From Pagrus major (taxonomy: Eukaryota > Chordata > Actinopteri > Spariformes > Sparidae): a DNA stretch of 64,000 bases. Shown here one piece after another: positions 49,563-61,034 of the stretch. The position numbers and the translations under genes were made by a program. Within the stretch, counting starts at the first letter, position 1; each line of letters begins with the position of its first letter. The DNA lies in assembly GCF_040436345.1 (NCBI RefSeq), contig NC_133233.1, positions 6,767,992 through 6,831,991 of the forward strand, written 5' to 3'. The notes beneath the pieces are model-generated. The model was not told the origin of the DNA. It worked only from the letters and a program-made list of their open reading frames with translations, and did no database searches.

Positions 49563-51180
49563 GCAGTGCAGCCAGTGGATCAAGAAGTGCAGGCAGTGGA
49601 TCAAGTAGTGCAGGCAGTGGACCAAAAAATGCAGGCAGTGGATCTGGATGTGCAGGTTGAGGAATATATGGAGAACAATGCTGATGAGGCTATAAATCTG
49701 CAGTTGGACTTTGACAGTGATGTTGATGACTTGTACATGTGTAGTGACTGTGATGAAGATCCTGCCTGTGATTTTACTGAAGAGGAACCTCACTCTGATG
49801 CGAAGACGAAACTAGCTGAATGGGCAGCTAACCGTCAGGTGTCTCATTCTGCACTGTCAGAGTTACTAGCAATACTCTTGGAGCTAGGTCTGGATGTACC
49901 CAAGGAACCCAGAACTCTCCTCGGTACAGTGAAAGATTGTGCGGTCAAAGAGATGAGACAGGGAAGTTACTACCACTTTGGACTTGCAAGTGCAATACTG
50001 TCAGAACTGAAAATGACAAATGAGCATGAACTGACAACAGACACATTGACTATTTGTGTGAATGTTGATGGGCTGCCTCTTTCAAGGAGCTCTAATATGC
50101 AGCTGTGGCCTATTTTAGGTCAAATAGTTGAACTACTACCAAAAGCAAAAGTGTTTATCATAGGTGTATATGCAGGTCCCTGTAAACCTGAATCTGTGAA
50201 CGACTACATGCATGATTTTATTGAAGATTTAAAAGCCGTCACAACAACTGGTGTAATGTTAAGTGGGAAACAGTACGATGTCGCACTTCCAGATGCTTTT
50301 ATTTGTGACACTCCAGCAAGAGCTTTTTAAAAATGTATCATATAGGCTATAGTTCTTGTGAGCGTTGCACACAGTATGGCATTTGTGTTGACAGTAGAGT
50401 TGTGTTTCCAGACATGGATTCCAGCCTGAGGACAGACACTCAGTTTGAACAAATGTCTGATGAAGACCACCATCACTCTAAATCACCTTTCCAGGGGCTA
50501 GGCATTGGTATGGTTTCTGCTTTTCCTCTGGACTACATGCATTTAGTTTGCTTGGGCATTGTGCGTAAATTGATTGCTCTGTGGTTTAAGGGGCCATTGC
50601 AATGTCGGGTTCCATCTTCTGTCCTTTCTGCCATCTCTGATCACTTGAAACTGTGTAGACAAAGCTTACCCTGGATCTTCTCCAGAAAGCCAAGATCTTT
50701 GTCCGAGTACAGTCAGTGGAAGGCTACAGAATTCAGGCAGTTCTTATTATATACAGGGCCAGTTGTGCTTTTTCAAAGATTGTCCAATCAACATTACAGA
50801 AACTTCCTGTTTTTGTCATGTGCTATGAGAATACTTCTGTCTCCTCTGTGTAGAGAGTTCTGTGGTTTTGCCAGAAAATTGTTAAGATTCTTTGTTACCA
50901 ACTTTGCTAAGATATATGGGACTAAATTTCTGGTTAACAATACACACAGTCTTATACATTTAGCAGATGATGCTGAAAAATATGGCCCTCTGGATTCAGT
51001 TTCATGTTTTCCTTTTAAGAATTATTTGGGACAGTTGAAAAAAATGGTGAGAAGACCACAGGGTCCTGTGCAACAAATTGTCAGACGTGTCTATGAAAGG
51101 CAATTATTTCCTCACATGTCGAAAGACATGCCTGAAGGTGTTGAACTGTAACAGCCCCGTGCATCTGGACCACTGCCAAC

Positions 51181-51931
51181 TACGGAGCCCCAGACATGAC
51201 ATGGTCAAAAAACAATTAAATTGTGGCCACAATATAGCTATAACGTGCGCATGAAATACTAATTCATGGCCACAAAATACTAATTCGTGGCCACAAATTA
51301 GTATTTTGTGGCCATGAATTAGTATAATGTGCGCACAAAATACTAATTTGTGGCCACGAAGTAGGTATAATGTGCGCACAAAATACTAATTAATAATATT
51401 AATATCATTCCTGGACAGCTGGGTAAGCAAATCGAGCGCACCTTCTCTAAGGTCTAAGGTAGAGGCAGTAGAGGGGCTAAAGCTACACGATGGACAGGGA
51501 TAGTATGATTGAATTTTATTTTAGGCTGGGAATGAGCTACAAAGACATTCTGAAAAGCCTGGCATTGCAAGGAACCATTATTACCGAGAGGCATTTAAAC
51601 AGAATATTGAGAGCCAGGTTGCTTTACCGGCGGCAGATAGGCTACCCGTTGTAAGTAAGTACAAGTATCAAACATAGGCCTAATTAAATAACTGGCTAAA
51701 TGTGGGATAACAAGATATTGACTAGAACAGAATCAGAAAAGACACTCACCTTAAGGGCATCACGTAGGCTATTGCAGTTTCTAGAGAAGGTGTGCTCGAT
51801 TTGTTTACCCAGCTGTCCAGGAATGATATTAATATTATTAATTAGTATTTTGTGCGCACATTATACCTACTTCGTGGCCACGAATTAGTAATTTAATTTT
51901 TTTTTGACCATGTCATGTCTGGGGCTCCGTA
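51181..51931 (+). mobile_element. 751-bp element with long terminal inverted repeats, inserted in the transposase gene, carrying an integrase-type exon
   Basis: Starts TACGGAGCCCCAGACATGAC and ends with the reverse complement. GCCAAC is duplicated on both sides (51175-51180 and 51932-51937). The left inverted arm (to about 51455) is built of tandem GTGGCCAC, TAGTATTTTGTG and GCGCAC words; the right arm (about 51780-51931) is shorter. Between the arms lies an exon with good signals: acceptor TTTTATTTTAG, exon 51525-51650, donor GTAAGT. It encodes GMSYKDILKSLALQGTIITE followed by RHLNRIL and LYRRQ, resembling the N-terminal helix-turn-helix part of fish integrase-core transposases. The rest of that gene is absent, so the element is non-autonomous. 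Family is uncertain (Ginger-like is one option). Confidence 0.75.
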
Positions 51932-52307
51932 GCCAACAGATTTTTCCATGCATCAGGGTGTTCAATATAAGATGTATAAACTCAAAGACACAATAATCTC
52001 AAACTCCAGTGGTTCCAATTGTGAGGAACATTGTGCATTCCACTGCAGAAACACATGTAGTGTATGAACTTTTTGAGACAGGGGCATGTTTTTTCAACTA
52101 CCCCATTGATTCGACATGGAGTTTGTTTACTATCAAAACTGTCTGGTCAGCTTGCCAGTGCTCCAGTAACAGACTTCACAAAACCACTGCTGTTATTGCC
52201 TCTTCGGAAAATGTTTGTGGCTTTGCCTTAGCTACACAGCACATAACATGATGAACTTTGCAGGATGCCCTCATTCAGTGTGGTGGAGTTGTCATTGTCC
52301 ACTTAAT

Positions 52308-55300
52308 TCACAAGTCCAGTTTGTCAGGCGGCTTTGTCACCCGACCAACTCTTGTAACAGTTCCTATAGGTTGGAGGTGACTTCTGTTTCTCCTGAGGAG
52401 ACCCCTGTCGGTCTCTACCATATAAGACCTCGGAGTATTGGCTGATCCGACGACTGCTCCTGTGGTTCTCTCAGTGGTAATCCAGACCTTTTGACCAGCA
52501 GTCAGTTCTGGGAGAGGTCTTGAGCGGTGTCTCAGGTTGTAGTTTGTGGCCTGCCTTCGCCTTCCCTTCTCCTCCTTCTTGCGAAAGGCCTCCAGGTCTT
52601 GCCACTTAGGATCCAGCTTGGTCGTTGATTGGGGTAGAGATGAACGCAGGTTTCTTCCCATCAGCAGCTGAGCTGGTGAGAACCCGTGCGCCAGTGGGGT
52701 GGACTTGTAGGCCAGCAGTGCTCTGCTGTAATCACTGTCTTTTTTCCACAAGTCCTTGATGGTCCATACAGCGCGTTCCGCCTACCCGTTCGCTTGAGGG
52801 TAGCGGGGGCTGCTTGTGGTATGTATGAAATTGTTCTCTTTTGCAAACTCTCTGAACACTGTTGATGAAAACTGCGGCCCGTTATCTGATATGACAAACT
52901 CTGCAGTCCCGTGCCTGGCGAAGACCTCTTTAATAGCCCTGAACCTCAGCCGAAGTGCTTTTGAGCTCTGCTATCTCAATGTATCTTGAGAAATAGTCTA
53001 TGATCAACAGGTAATCTCTCTTGGACCACGCAAATAGATCTATACCCACTTTCTGCCACGGGCAGTCTGGCAGGGGAGTGGGCACCAGTGGTTCTTTGAG
53101 CTGTGTTCTGTGTTTTTGACATAGTTCACACCTTTCCACCATTTGTCCTATCTGGGCGGAAATGCCAGGCCACCAGACGGATTCTTTTGCTCTTGCTCTG
53201 CATTTTGAAATCCCCTGATGTCCTTCATGCAGCCACTGTAGCACATCTGCTCTTAAGGGGGGTGGAATAACAAGTCTCTCTCCCTTCATAAGGAGGCCGT
53301 GAGCGATGTGGAGATCTGTTCTGTCCCACCAGTATGGGTTGATGTGTGGGTCAGCCTCACAGTTCTCCGGCCACCCTGTGAGACAGTGTTCTGTCACTTT
53401 TGTGCACACTTTATCTTCTTTCTGTGCCTTTTCGATTTCCTCCAGCCTTTTCTCTGTAGCTGGGAGAGAAGACAGTACACAGTCCACAAAAACCTCAACC
53501 TCTTTCTCCAGCTGTAGGTCTCGTGCTGTAGGCGGACCCTCCAGGGGAGCTCTGGAGAGGGCATCTGCTGTGATGAGTTGCTTCCCTGGGACATGGACGA
53601 TGGTGTAGGAGAACCGCAGCAGCCGCAGACGAAACCTCAGGATCTGCGGCGGGAGGTCATCTAACCCTCTTGAACTCAGCAGTGGAACCAATGGCTTATG
53701 ATCTGTCTGTAGTGTGAAATGCAGACCTAATAGGTAAGACGCGAGTCTCTCACATGCCCATGTAGCTGCCAACGCCTCTTTTTCTATTTGCACATAGCGC
53801 TTCTCTGTGTTAATCCTCTAGAAATGTATGTCACTGGTCGCCATGAACCGTCAGTCTGTTGCTGGGTGAGAACGGCTCCTAAGCCGTATGGCGATGCATC
53901 TGCGGCAACCTTTGTCTCAGCAGTGTTGGAATACTGGGCTAATACTTCTGGAGAGCTCAGTATTTGTTTCAATCTCCGAAAGGCTGTTTCCTGGGGCTCT
54001 GCCCATATCCATTCGTTCCTCTCTTTCTGCAGTTCCTTTAGTGGTGTGGTTATTGTGGCTAGCTGGGGCAAGAATTTGGCAAGGTAATTTGCCATGCCCA
54101 TGAGGCGCTGCACGTCCTCCACGCATGTGGGCTGTGGCAACTGCTGGATAGCCTTGACTTTATTTGGGTCAGGCTCGATGCCTTTTGCAGAGACTTTGTG
54201 GCCCACAAACATGACTTCTTCTCTTGCAAATTCACATTTCTCATTCAGAGTGAGACCCTCCTGTCGTATCTTCTTAAGCACGTGGTGCAATCTTTGGTCG
54301 TGCTCCTGCCTGTCCCTGCCATACACGCGGACGTCGTCCGCATGACAGAGCACTCCATCGCAACCCTCCAACATCTGTGACAATCTCCTCTGAAAATGTT
54401 CCGGAGCGGATCCAATACCAAAAGGGAGTCGGTTGAATTGGTATCTCCCGAAAGGAGTGATGAAGGTCGTGAGGGGTCGTGATTCTGGTGTGTTAGGAAT
54501 CTGCCAAAATCCAAATCGAGCGTCAAGTTTGGTGAAAACTTTGGCATTTTTCATCATTGCCAGTGTTTGGTCCACAGCTGGGAGAATGTGACATTCTCTT
54601 TTCACGACCAAATTCAGGGAGATCCACACAGATCCTTGGTGGTTTCTTTCCTGGTTTCGGAACGACAACCATTCCTGAACACCATTCTGTCAGCTCCATG
54701 ACCTTAGAGATAACTCCCATGTCTTCCATTCTGTTCAACTCTGCCTGCACTGTGTCTCTGAGGGGCAAGGGGGTCCTTCTGGGTGTGGAGAGAGCAACTG
54801 GTGTGGCACCTTGGTCAAGCTGTATGTGGTAAGGCTCTTTTAATTTGCCTAGTCCTTGGAAAACATCTGGATAGGCTGCTCTCTCTGGGTTGTACAGTCT
54901 CTCAGGTATTGATGTTACATCTGCCCCACAGTCTAGTTTAAACTCAACATTCTCCCCATTTAGCTGGATTCTTTCCATCCATGGTTCTGATGTTTCAGTT
55001 CCTATGTCTCCTAGAAAATAATAATCATCAGTGTCTGTGTCGCCCTGAATTTCTATGACTTCGCGCAGACCTACTGTATCCCCTGTGCGACATACTGCAG
55101 CAAAATGTCCTTTTTTCCTGCATTTCCAACATTCTGCATCTCTCGCTGGGCAGTCTTTCCATGAATGTTTTTGTTTACGGCCACACCTGCCACACTCTCT
55201 CTGCGTCTGGTTATTTGGCTTTTGTTGCCATTTCTGTTTCCTCTGTTTTTCCTTGGTGTTGATGGCATCCATGTTTGCTTTTTGTATGGCTTTAGCAAGT

Positions 55301-55768
55301 GTCAGGTCAGAGTCCATTTGTAGCTGGTCAGACAATCTTTTGTCTCTTATCCCAACTACTATTCTGTCCCTTATGAGCTCCTCTTTCAGTACTCCAAAGC
55401 CACAATTTTCAGCAAGTTTGTGTACTGCTGTGATATAAGCCTCCACAGTCTCTCCGTCATGCTGACGTCTGTTGTTGAACTGTGCTCTTTCGAAAATTAT
55501 GTTGTGCTTTCCAATGTAGTGCTGCTCAAATGCTGCTTCGACAGCCATATTTCTTTTTATCTGCATCAGTCAATGGTAAAACTGCTAGCACATCATCAGC
55601 TGCATCACCCATTGCATACAGGAGTGAATTCACCTGGTATTCCTCCTCCTTTTTATCAAGAGCTGTTGCGATGCGAAACCTCTCAAATCTGCGGATCCAT
55701 CGCGGCCATTCTGCTGGGCTTGCAAAGTCGAACGGGTCTGGGGGTATTAATTGTAGAGCAGTCGCCAT
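52308..55768 (-). pseudogene. gag-pol of Ty3/gypsy element A
   Basis: Gag starts at 55768 (MATALQLIPPDPFDF) and shifts frame near 55540. The next frame (to 54523) holds a Cys-rich motif pair including CCHC (CWKCRKKGHFAAVC, about 55100) and a protease with DCG in place of the usual DTG (FKLDCGADV). RT spans about 54750-54000 across another frameshift near 54630; its catalytic motif reads HADD. RNase H begins near 53940 (KVAADASPYGLGAVL) and crosses a further shift near 53790. Integrase has an H2C2 finger (about 53260-53110) and the first catalytic Asp region. The core then breaks at about 52930-52750, and a tail with YNLRHRSRPLP and QKVW motifs ends LDL at 52308. At least four frame changes mean it is inactive. 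Confidence 0.85.
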
Positions 55769-56014
55769 CTGCGTTGATTCCCTCGTCCTTTCACATTCGG
55801 AATCCGGGTCCTCTGGTGCGCTGTCTCTCTCGACTCACTCGCCGGTTTGCTGGTGCTAACGAGCTAGCACTCTACTCCGTATACTGCTTGGGGCTCTGCC
55901 GTCGTCTTCGTAGCGGCTAGTTCCGGTTTAAACTGCACAAAACTTTTGTATTCGCCAGCTAACACTCTTACTGAAACTACCGCGGAGACTTACAGTTCAC
56001 CACTTCTGATACCA

Positions 56015-56151
56015 TGTATAATAATAACACGGGACACTGATGTGTTGCTTTGAGCCGTATCTCTGTTTACTGTGATCCAGGTAGAGCGTATTACCCGCAT
56101 TGCATTGTGGGAGCTAAGTCTCCTGGGACTAGTAGTTCTACTACTACTACA
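56015..56151 (-). repeat. LTR of Ty3/gypsy element A, 137 bp
   Basis: TGT...ACA ends (minus-strand start TGTAGTAGTAGTAGAACTAC; end TTATTATTATACA). Unusually short for a gypsy LTR but complete by its ends, the adjoining primer-binding site and the 5-bp target word. Confidence 0.8.
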
Positions 56152-56275
56152 GCCACCAGCCACATTGCTCAATGTGACCAAGGCTGTGAAAGAGGGCACA
56201 CCACCAGCTCAAAACAGGATTCTGTGTAATGTGCGTGTGATGGGAAATGCAGATAACTTTGATTTTCCTCATTAA

Positions 56276-58002
56276 CTACTGCTCTATTTCCTTTACATAC
56301 TTTAAATCCTCTGTGATCCTAACTTATTCTTTTTTGTGTTGATTTTTCTCTACAGGGTTCTCTGAGCTAATTGGTCAAGGGCTGGTGTAGCCGCAGATCG
56401 TCATTCCAAACAAGCAGGATCACACCAAACTCGATTCATTCAATTCAATTGATTTCAGTCCTCACACATGTGATAGATGTAGGTGTGCTCTTGTTTGGTT
56501 GGATACCTGCAACCACACTATCCCTCTGCAGATTAGACATCTGCTTCATATTATGTATACTGTATGCGCATGTTTGTTTCAATTAATACTGGTTTCAGGG
56601 CTGCAAAGTAGGGGTGCAGCGAATCGCTGTTGCTTCGTGGTTCGTACAGACCAGGGTTCGCCCACATGTGATCTGCGGACTAAATGAAACCCTCAAAGTG
56701 TGAAATACAGTTTACAGCAGAGGTTGCGCTAGATTTTTTCGTTGTCTGTCATTTTGACTGACAGGATCATAAAAATCCCGTCATAATCTATTTTTATCCA
56801 TCATTTTAATTTTTGTTTTTTAATGATAAAGATCTATTCAATAGCATTTAATTTTCATTGTTTCAATTTGAATTAATATTCAATCCAAACAAGCGCCATT
56901 GAGAGAAAAGATGAACAGACATCCACACCGCGCCTTCACTTATGTCAACACCACATGAAGCAGATGAATGACTTTTTCTCCACTAAAACCACTGACTGTG
57001 GCCACTGTGCGTAACCAGTAATATATGAACAATATAATTTTACAAAATTAAACAATTGCTATTAAAATATGAACAAACCATTCGCAAGAAATCAGCTGAA
57101 TTGAACTCAGTTCACCTGCTGTGGCCTGAACTCAGTGTCACACCTTCCTCCTGGTCCACATGGACTTGAACTACATCAGTCCCTCTTTTTTCATCTGTTT
57201 TATCATCAGATGTTTTTTCTCCATTATTAGGGTTTTTTTCTCCGTTATTGGGCATTTTTTCTCCGTTATTGGGCGTTTTGAAGAAACTTTGGACACTCAG
57301 GTGCCATTACATTTTGCCGTGTGAAGCCAACGAGGTCATGCATCAAGACTAGACAATAGCTAGTTAATGTGCGCACTCGCCACCAACTGGGCAGGAGTGG
57401 TAATTACAATCTGTCAAAGTGATAGATGGCCTTCAGATTTTTCCATCACTGTTTTAAAAAAACGGTCAATGACGGATAATATTCTATTAACGCGACCCCC
57501 GGTTTAGAGTTTAAGTTACAAGATCCCTGAATCTTGATGCAGAGTTGCAGTGGAAGGACGACAGATGTGCATTGTGTTTCTCTCTGCAGCTCATGTCTGT
57601 GTGACAGCAGAGGAAGAGGAAGATTGACTTATTTAAAAGCCGTCACACTTCTATCAAGTGAATTCCTGACCATGACTTTGCGCATTTACAGCGGTGTAAC
57701 TGGGAAGCTGTGCAGGCTGTCGTCACAGAAATAGATCATTAGATTGTGATGTTTATTCTAATTTTGGTGATTTCTTTACTTCTTCACAGAGCTAGAGTTC
57801 ACCTCTGTTCACTGGTGCAGCCCTGTCTGACACAATGTGTCTGTCTGATCTGAAAAATGGACTGAATCATGACTCAAAACTGTGATGTGATCCAAATTGT
57901 GAATTTTTTGATCCACGACACCTATTTTAAATGCCTATGGAAATCTAGTTCTATTTTAATATCTGCTTCACTCCTTTTATTTTGTGTCATTGTATTTTAC
58001 AG
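56276..58002. other. Shared non-coding sequence between DUF4806-type exons, unit 2
   Basis: Includes an acceptor-like TTTTTCTCTACAG near 56355 and the empty sites of the two unit 1 solo LTRs (near 56492 and 57475). No further gene is recognised. Confidence 0.5.
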
Positions 58003-58955
58003 CCACTTATGCAGAGGCCAGGGTAAAGCTACATCAAGCTGAGTATACATCAGACCTGACAGACACCGAAGATGGCTTGATAAAGGGAAAGTAGGTGTTT
58101 GTGGGGGAATACAGGTTAAAGGTCATTTCCATAATATAGAGGCAGTAGTTATATATCTTCATATTAACCTCTCTAGGGCAAGGGCAAAACTCTTCCAGAG
58201 TCAGAGCAAGCAGCTAGAATGAAGTGAGCATTCTGATTCAGAGGAGGAACTTCCACCCACTCCCCCAGAAAAACTCCTTGGGCCAGCAGCAAAGAAAATG
58301 ACCAGCCGGATCACCATCCCCACTGCCCAGCGAGTCGCCAGTTCCACTGTCCAGCAGGTCGCCAGCCCCACTGCCACTGCCCACAAGCCCCAGTTGTGAA
58401 GCCATGTTCTCTAAACTTCTTACAATTGTAGAAGAAATTAAGGAGACCCAGAAGGTTCATGGTAAGATGCTAAATGTCCTGCTGAAGAAGCAAGATGCAT
58501 CAGTGATGGAGGTTCCTGATGGAGTGGTGTTCCCGCTGCAAACTCAAGCAGATGTTGAGGCTCTCAAGGAGAAACTGGGGGACCGCAGTCTAATGTCTGC
58601 TGTTGTAAGTTTTTTTTATTTTTTTATTTTTTTTAACTTTTTTTCCAAATTGATTTGCATTAGCCTACAAAATAAAAATATGTATTACATTAGGTGGTGT
58701 GCCCCTAAGCACAGATTATGCGCTTTCGGTGGTTAAGAAGGGCCTCTCTGGGCCAGGGATCGGAGGGTTAAAGAGAATATGTTTTTAATGTTAGCTCATG
58801 CTGTCAACCAAATTTGTTTTACAGAGGCTCTTAAGAAGAATTCATTGACGGCACAGGTAAACCAGCAGGAAGCAGAGAGGGCACTGTCGAAATGGTTCAC
58901 TGGGGCAAGAGACAGAGGAGGACGAAGGGCATCCAGACAGCCAGTGCCAAATTAA
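58003..58955 (+). pseudogene. DUF4806-type protein, middle and C-terminal exons, unit 2
   Basis: Same exons as 28462-29569: 58003-58090 (donor GTAGGT), the exon from 58177, the DUF4806 core ending 58604 before GTAAGT, and the last exon 58825-58955 ending RQPVPN. A TGA stop replaces the Ser codon after QLE (near 58222), and the repeat has one 48-bp copy instead of four. A frame change separates the repeat from the MFSKLLTIVEEIKETQ segment. Non-functional. Confidence 0.65.
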
Positions 58956-59941
58956 ACAGTACTGAGCAGTGGTGGAATATGAGTGAGTGCAGAAAATTTG
59001 TATTCAGGTACAAGTACAGTTACACTGTTAAAATATTACTCAAATATTACTGTTACATTGTTTTTCTGGAACAATTATTTTCATTACCAATAAATCTGTT
59101 GATCATTTTGTCTTTTAATCAGCAAAATATTTGGTCCATAAAATGTTAGAAAATATGTGACCGAAAACCAGAATATATTCATAAATAAAAAGTTGAAATC
59201 AGAGAATGTGGCCATGTTTTAAATTAGATAGAGCCAGACTCAAACTGGTTTGTGATTAATAATTTATTTTTTTGATTAATTGTTGCAATTCTAGGTTGGA
59301 TGTTATTCAAACTGTACTCAGTACTCAATTAGGATTTTTTAAAGTAACTAAGTAGATTACTTTGTGTAATGCATAAGTACAATTAAAACTACAAGCTTTA
59401 AAATGTACTCTTAGAAGTACAAGTATGGAGCCAGTTTATTTGAAAAACAAAGTAATTTAAAGAATAAAATTTGTAACTGAAAGTTCAAGTTTTGAATTGT
59501 AGAAAAAAATTAAATAACACCGCTTTTTAAACTAAAAATTAGTGTAGGAAAACATTAATTTAAATTTAATACAGTTGTGATTTAATTCTGATATTCTTTG
59601 AAACGAATTATTTATTTTTAATTTCCACTTATTTTCACATTTGAGGTTTTTTTTAAGTTGCTAATTTAATGTTTTCTGATTCAGATCTTTTTTCCACATT
59701 GAAATTCAAAGTTTCAGAGTCTTGGCCCTGATCTGGCGTGAGGGGCAGGGCATCAACTGAGAACTGGACCGTGGGATCATGAGTCTCAGCATAACAAAGA
59801 AGATTCTGGGTCTGCCCCAATTATGTTGCCTTCAGGAGTCATGGGTACTTTGATAAATGTGTGTATTCATGCTTGCTATGCACTGGATTAGCAGTGAATA
59901 AAGTGATGCTCATGACAAAGGTACATGTAACAAGCTGTTTT

Positions 59942-61034
59942 GATGTCTAATCAGAAATGCCAATACCATGCTGGAATACGCCTCAAGATGGTTTCAGATG
60001 AACAAGCTTTCCTTGAATGTAAACAAATCAAATTATATACTTTTTAGAAACAAAAATAAAACTTTTCCTAAGCAGGACTCAAAGCTGCAAATTAATAACA
60101 TTGAAATCAAACAAGTCTCGTGTGCAAAATTTCTTGGTATATTAGTAGATGAAAGATTGTCCTGGGGAAACCATATTGAGTATGTATGCAAAAAAAATAT
60201 GAAGTCCTATGGCATTATCAGAAGAGTCTCTTCCTTAGTTAATCAGTCCTGTCTTATGACATTATATCACAGTTTAATTTATTCATATTTGACATACTGT
60301 AACATTGTTTGGGGTGCTTCATATTCCTCGTACCTTAATCAGTTATTCTCAATTCAGAAAAGATTCTTGAGAATGATTTCAAATTCTACTAATCAAGTGC
60401 CATCTGCACCCTTATTTAGCAAATTTAAACTTTTATCAATTTTTTCTATTAATATGTTTCAAACATGTCTGTTTATGTTTAAATTCATTCATTACAAACA
60501 AGACATTCCAGGCACTTTTCATAAGTTTTTTTTGTTATCATCAGATATTCACTCTTATTCAGTGAGAGGCCTGAAGAACTTTCATTTACCTCTTTGTCGT
60601 ACCTCCAGTCATAAATCTTGTATTAAATTCCATGGCCCCCAACTCTGGAACTCTTTAGATAGGTCTCTTAAGCTTATATCATCCTACAAAATGTTTAGGA
60701 CTAGTCTGGTGAGGTATCTTCTATCCAGGCAAAACAATACTCATGTCTAGTATAACCGAAATGAATTTGTAATTTTATGGATATTTTTCTCTCTCTGTTT
60801 GTTTGTTTATTGTGTCTTTTCTTTGTCTTTTTCCCTTTTTTGCTCTTTTATCTTTTTTTTTCTTTTTTTTTCTATTGGTTAATTTGTTTTAGTGATTTTA
60901 TATTAAGGGGGAGGAATTCATATAAGCCCTTTGGGCTTCTTTTCCTCTCCTGCACAATTATTTGCCTTTGTATTATTAAATATAATTCTTGTTTTTTTAT
61001 CATTGTGCATATGAATAAAAAAAAAAAAAAAAAA
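59942..61034 (+). mobile_element. 5'-truncated LINE (non-LTR retrotransposon), unit 2 only
   Basis: An open frame 59968-60750 encodes the C-terminal part of a non-LTR reverse transcriptase (MNKLSLNVNKSNYILF thumb-entry motif, KFLGILVDERLSW, LTYCNIVWG, and FHGPQLWNSL near the end). A 3' UTR and a poly-A run (61017-61034) follow. Unit 1 has the empty site (GCTGTTTTAGACCAC near 30645); a TTTT target duplication is possible. The frame is still open for 260 codons, suggesting a fairly young insertion. Clade not resolved (Rex1/CR1-like is one possibility). Confidence 0.82.

Larger units (their letters stand above)
49151..52251 (+). pseudogene. CACTA/EnSpm-like transposase (Transposase_21-type), nearly complete but frameshifted and interrupted
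   Basis: N-terminal segment, then a 14-residue repeat array, an extra G (GCTGTGGGACC near 49555) that shifts frame, and an acidic region (DSDVDDLYMCSDCDED). The core follows: LAEWAANRQVSHSALSELL, NVDGLPLSRSSNMQLWPILG, and YAGPCKPESVNDYMHDFIED ending ICDTPARAF at a stop (50328-50330). One base out of register the next part begins MYHIGYSSCERC and includes FPLDYMHLVCLGIVRKL and THSLIHLADDAEKYGPLD, the latter like DUF4218 of CACTA proteins, to a stop at 51149-51151. The frame resumes after the nested element and runs to QHIT (52251). Domain order fits CACTA DDE transposases. Two frameshifts and one in-frame stop make it inactive. Confidence 0.7.
52291..56151 (-). mobile_element. Ty3/gypsy LTR retroelement A, minus strand, missing its 3' LTR
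   Basis: Read on the minus strand: LTR (56151-56015), then immediately TGGTATCAGAAGTGG as a probable primer-binding site, leader, gag, protease, RT, RNase H and integrase. The element ends just after the pol stop where host sequence GTGGTGGAGT resumes, so the polypurine tract, 3' LTR and about 100 bp of flank were lost in one deletion. The right flank begins GCCAC, matching the GCCAC left of the LTR remnant in unit 1 (21610-21614), a 5-bp target duplication. Confidence 0.88.
52265..56275 (+). pseudogene. N-terminal exon of DUF4806-type protein, unit 2, split by Ty3/gypsy element A
   Basis: The start (MPSFSVV) survives at 52265-52290. The middle of the exon is deleted with the left edge of the retroelement. 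The second half resumes after the LTR at 56152 and reads in phase with the unit 1 half: P-P-ATLLNVTKAVKEGTPPAQ through ILCNVRVMGNA to a stop at 56273-56275. Together the units show one exon with the pattern CWWPP...VTKA(V)KE typical of these proteins. Inactivated in both units. Confidence 0.6.

Noticed and set aside
53299..53608. Plus-strand frames within 53.3-55.9 kb
   Set aside because: Antisense shadows of the minus-strand gag-pol of element A.
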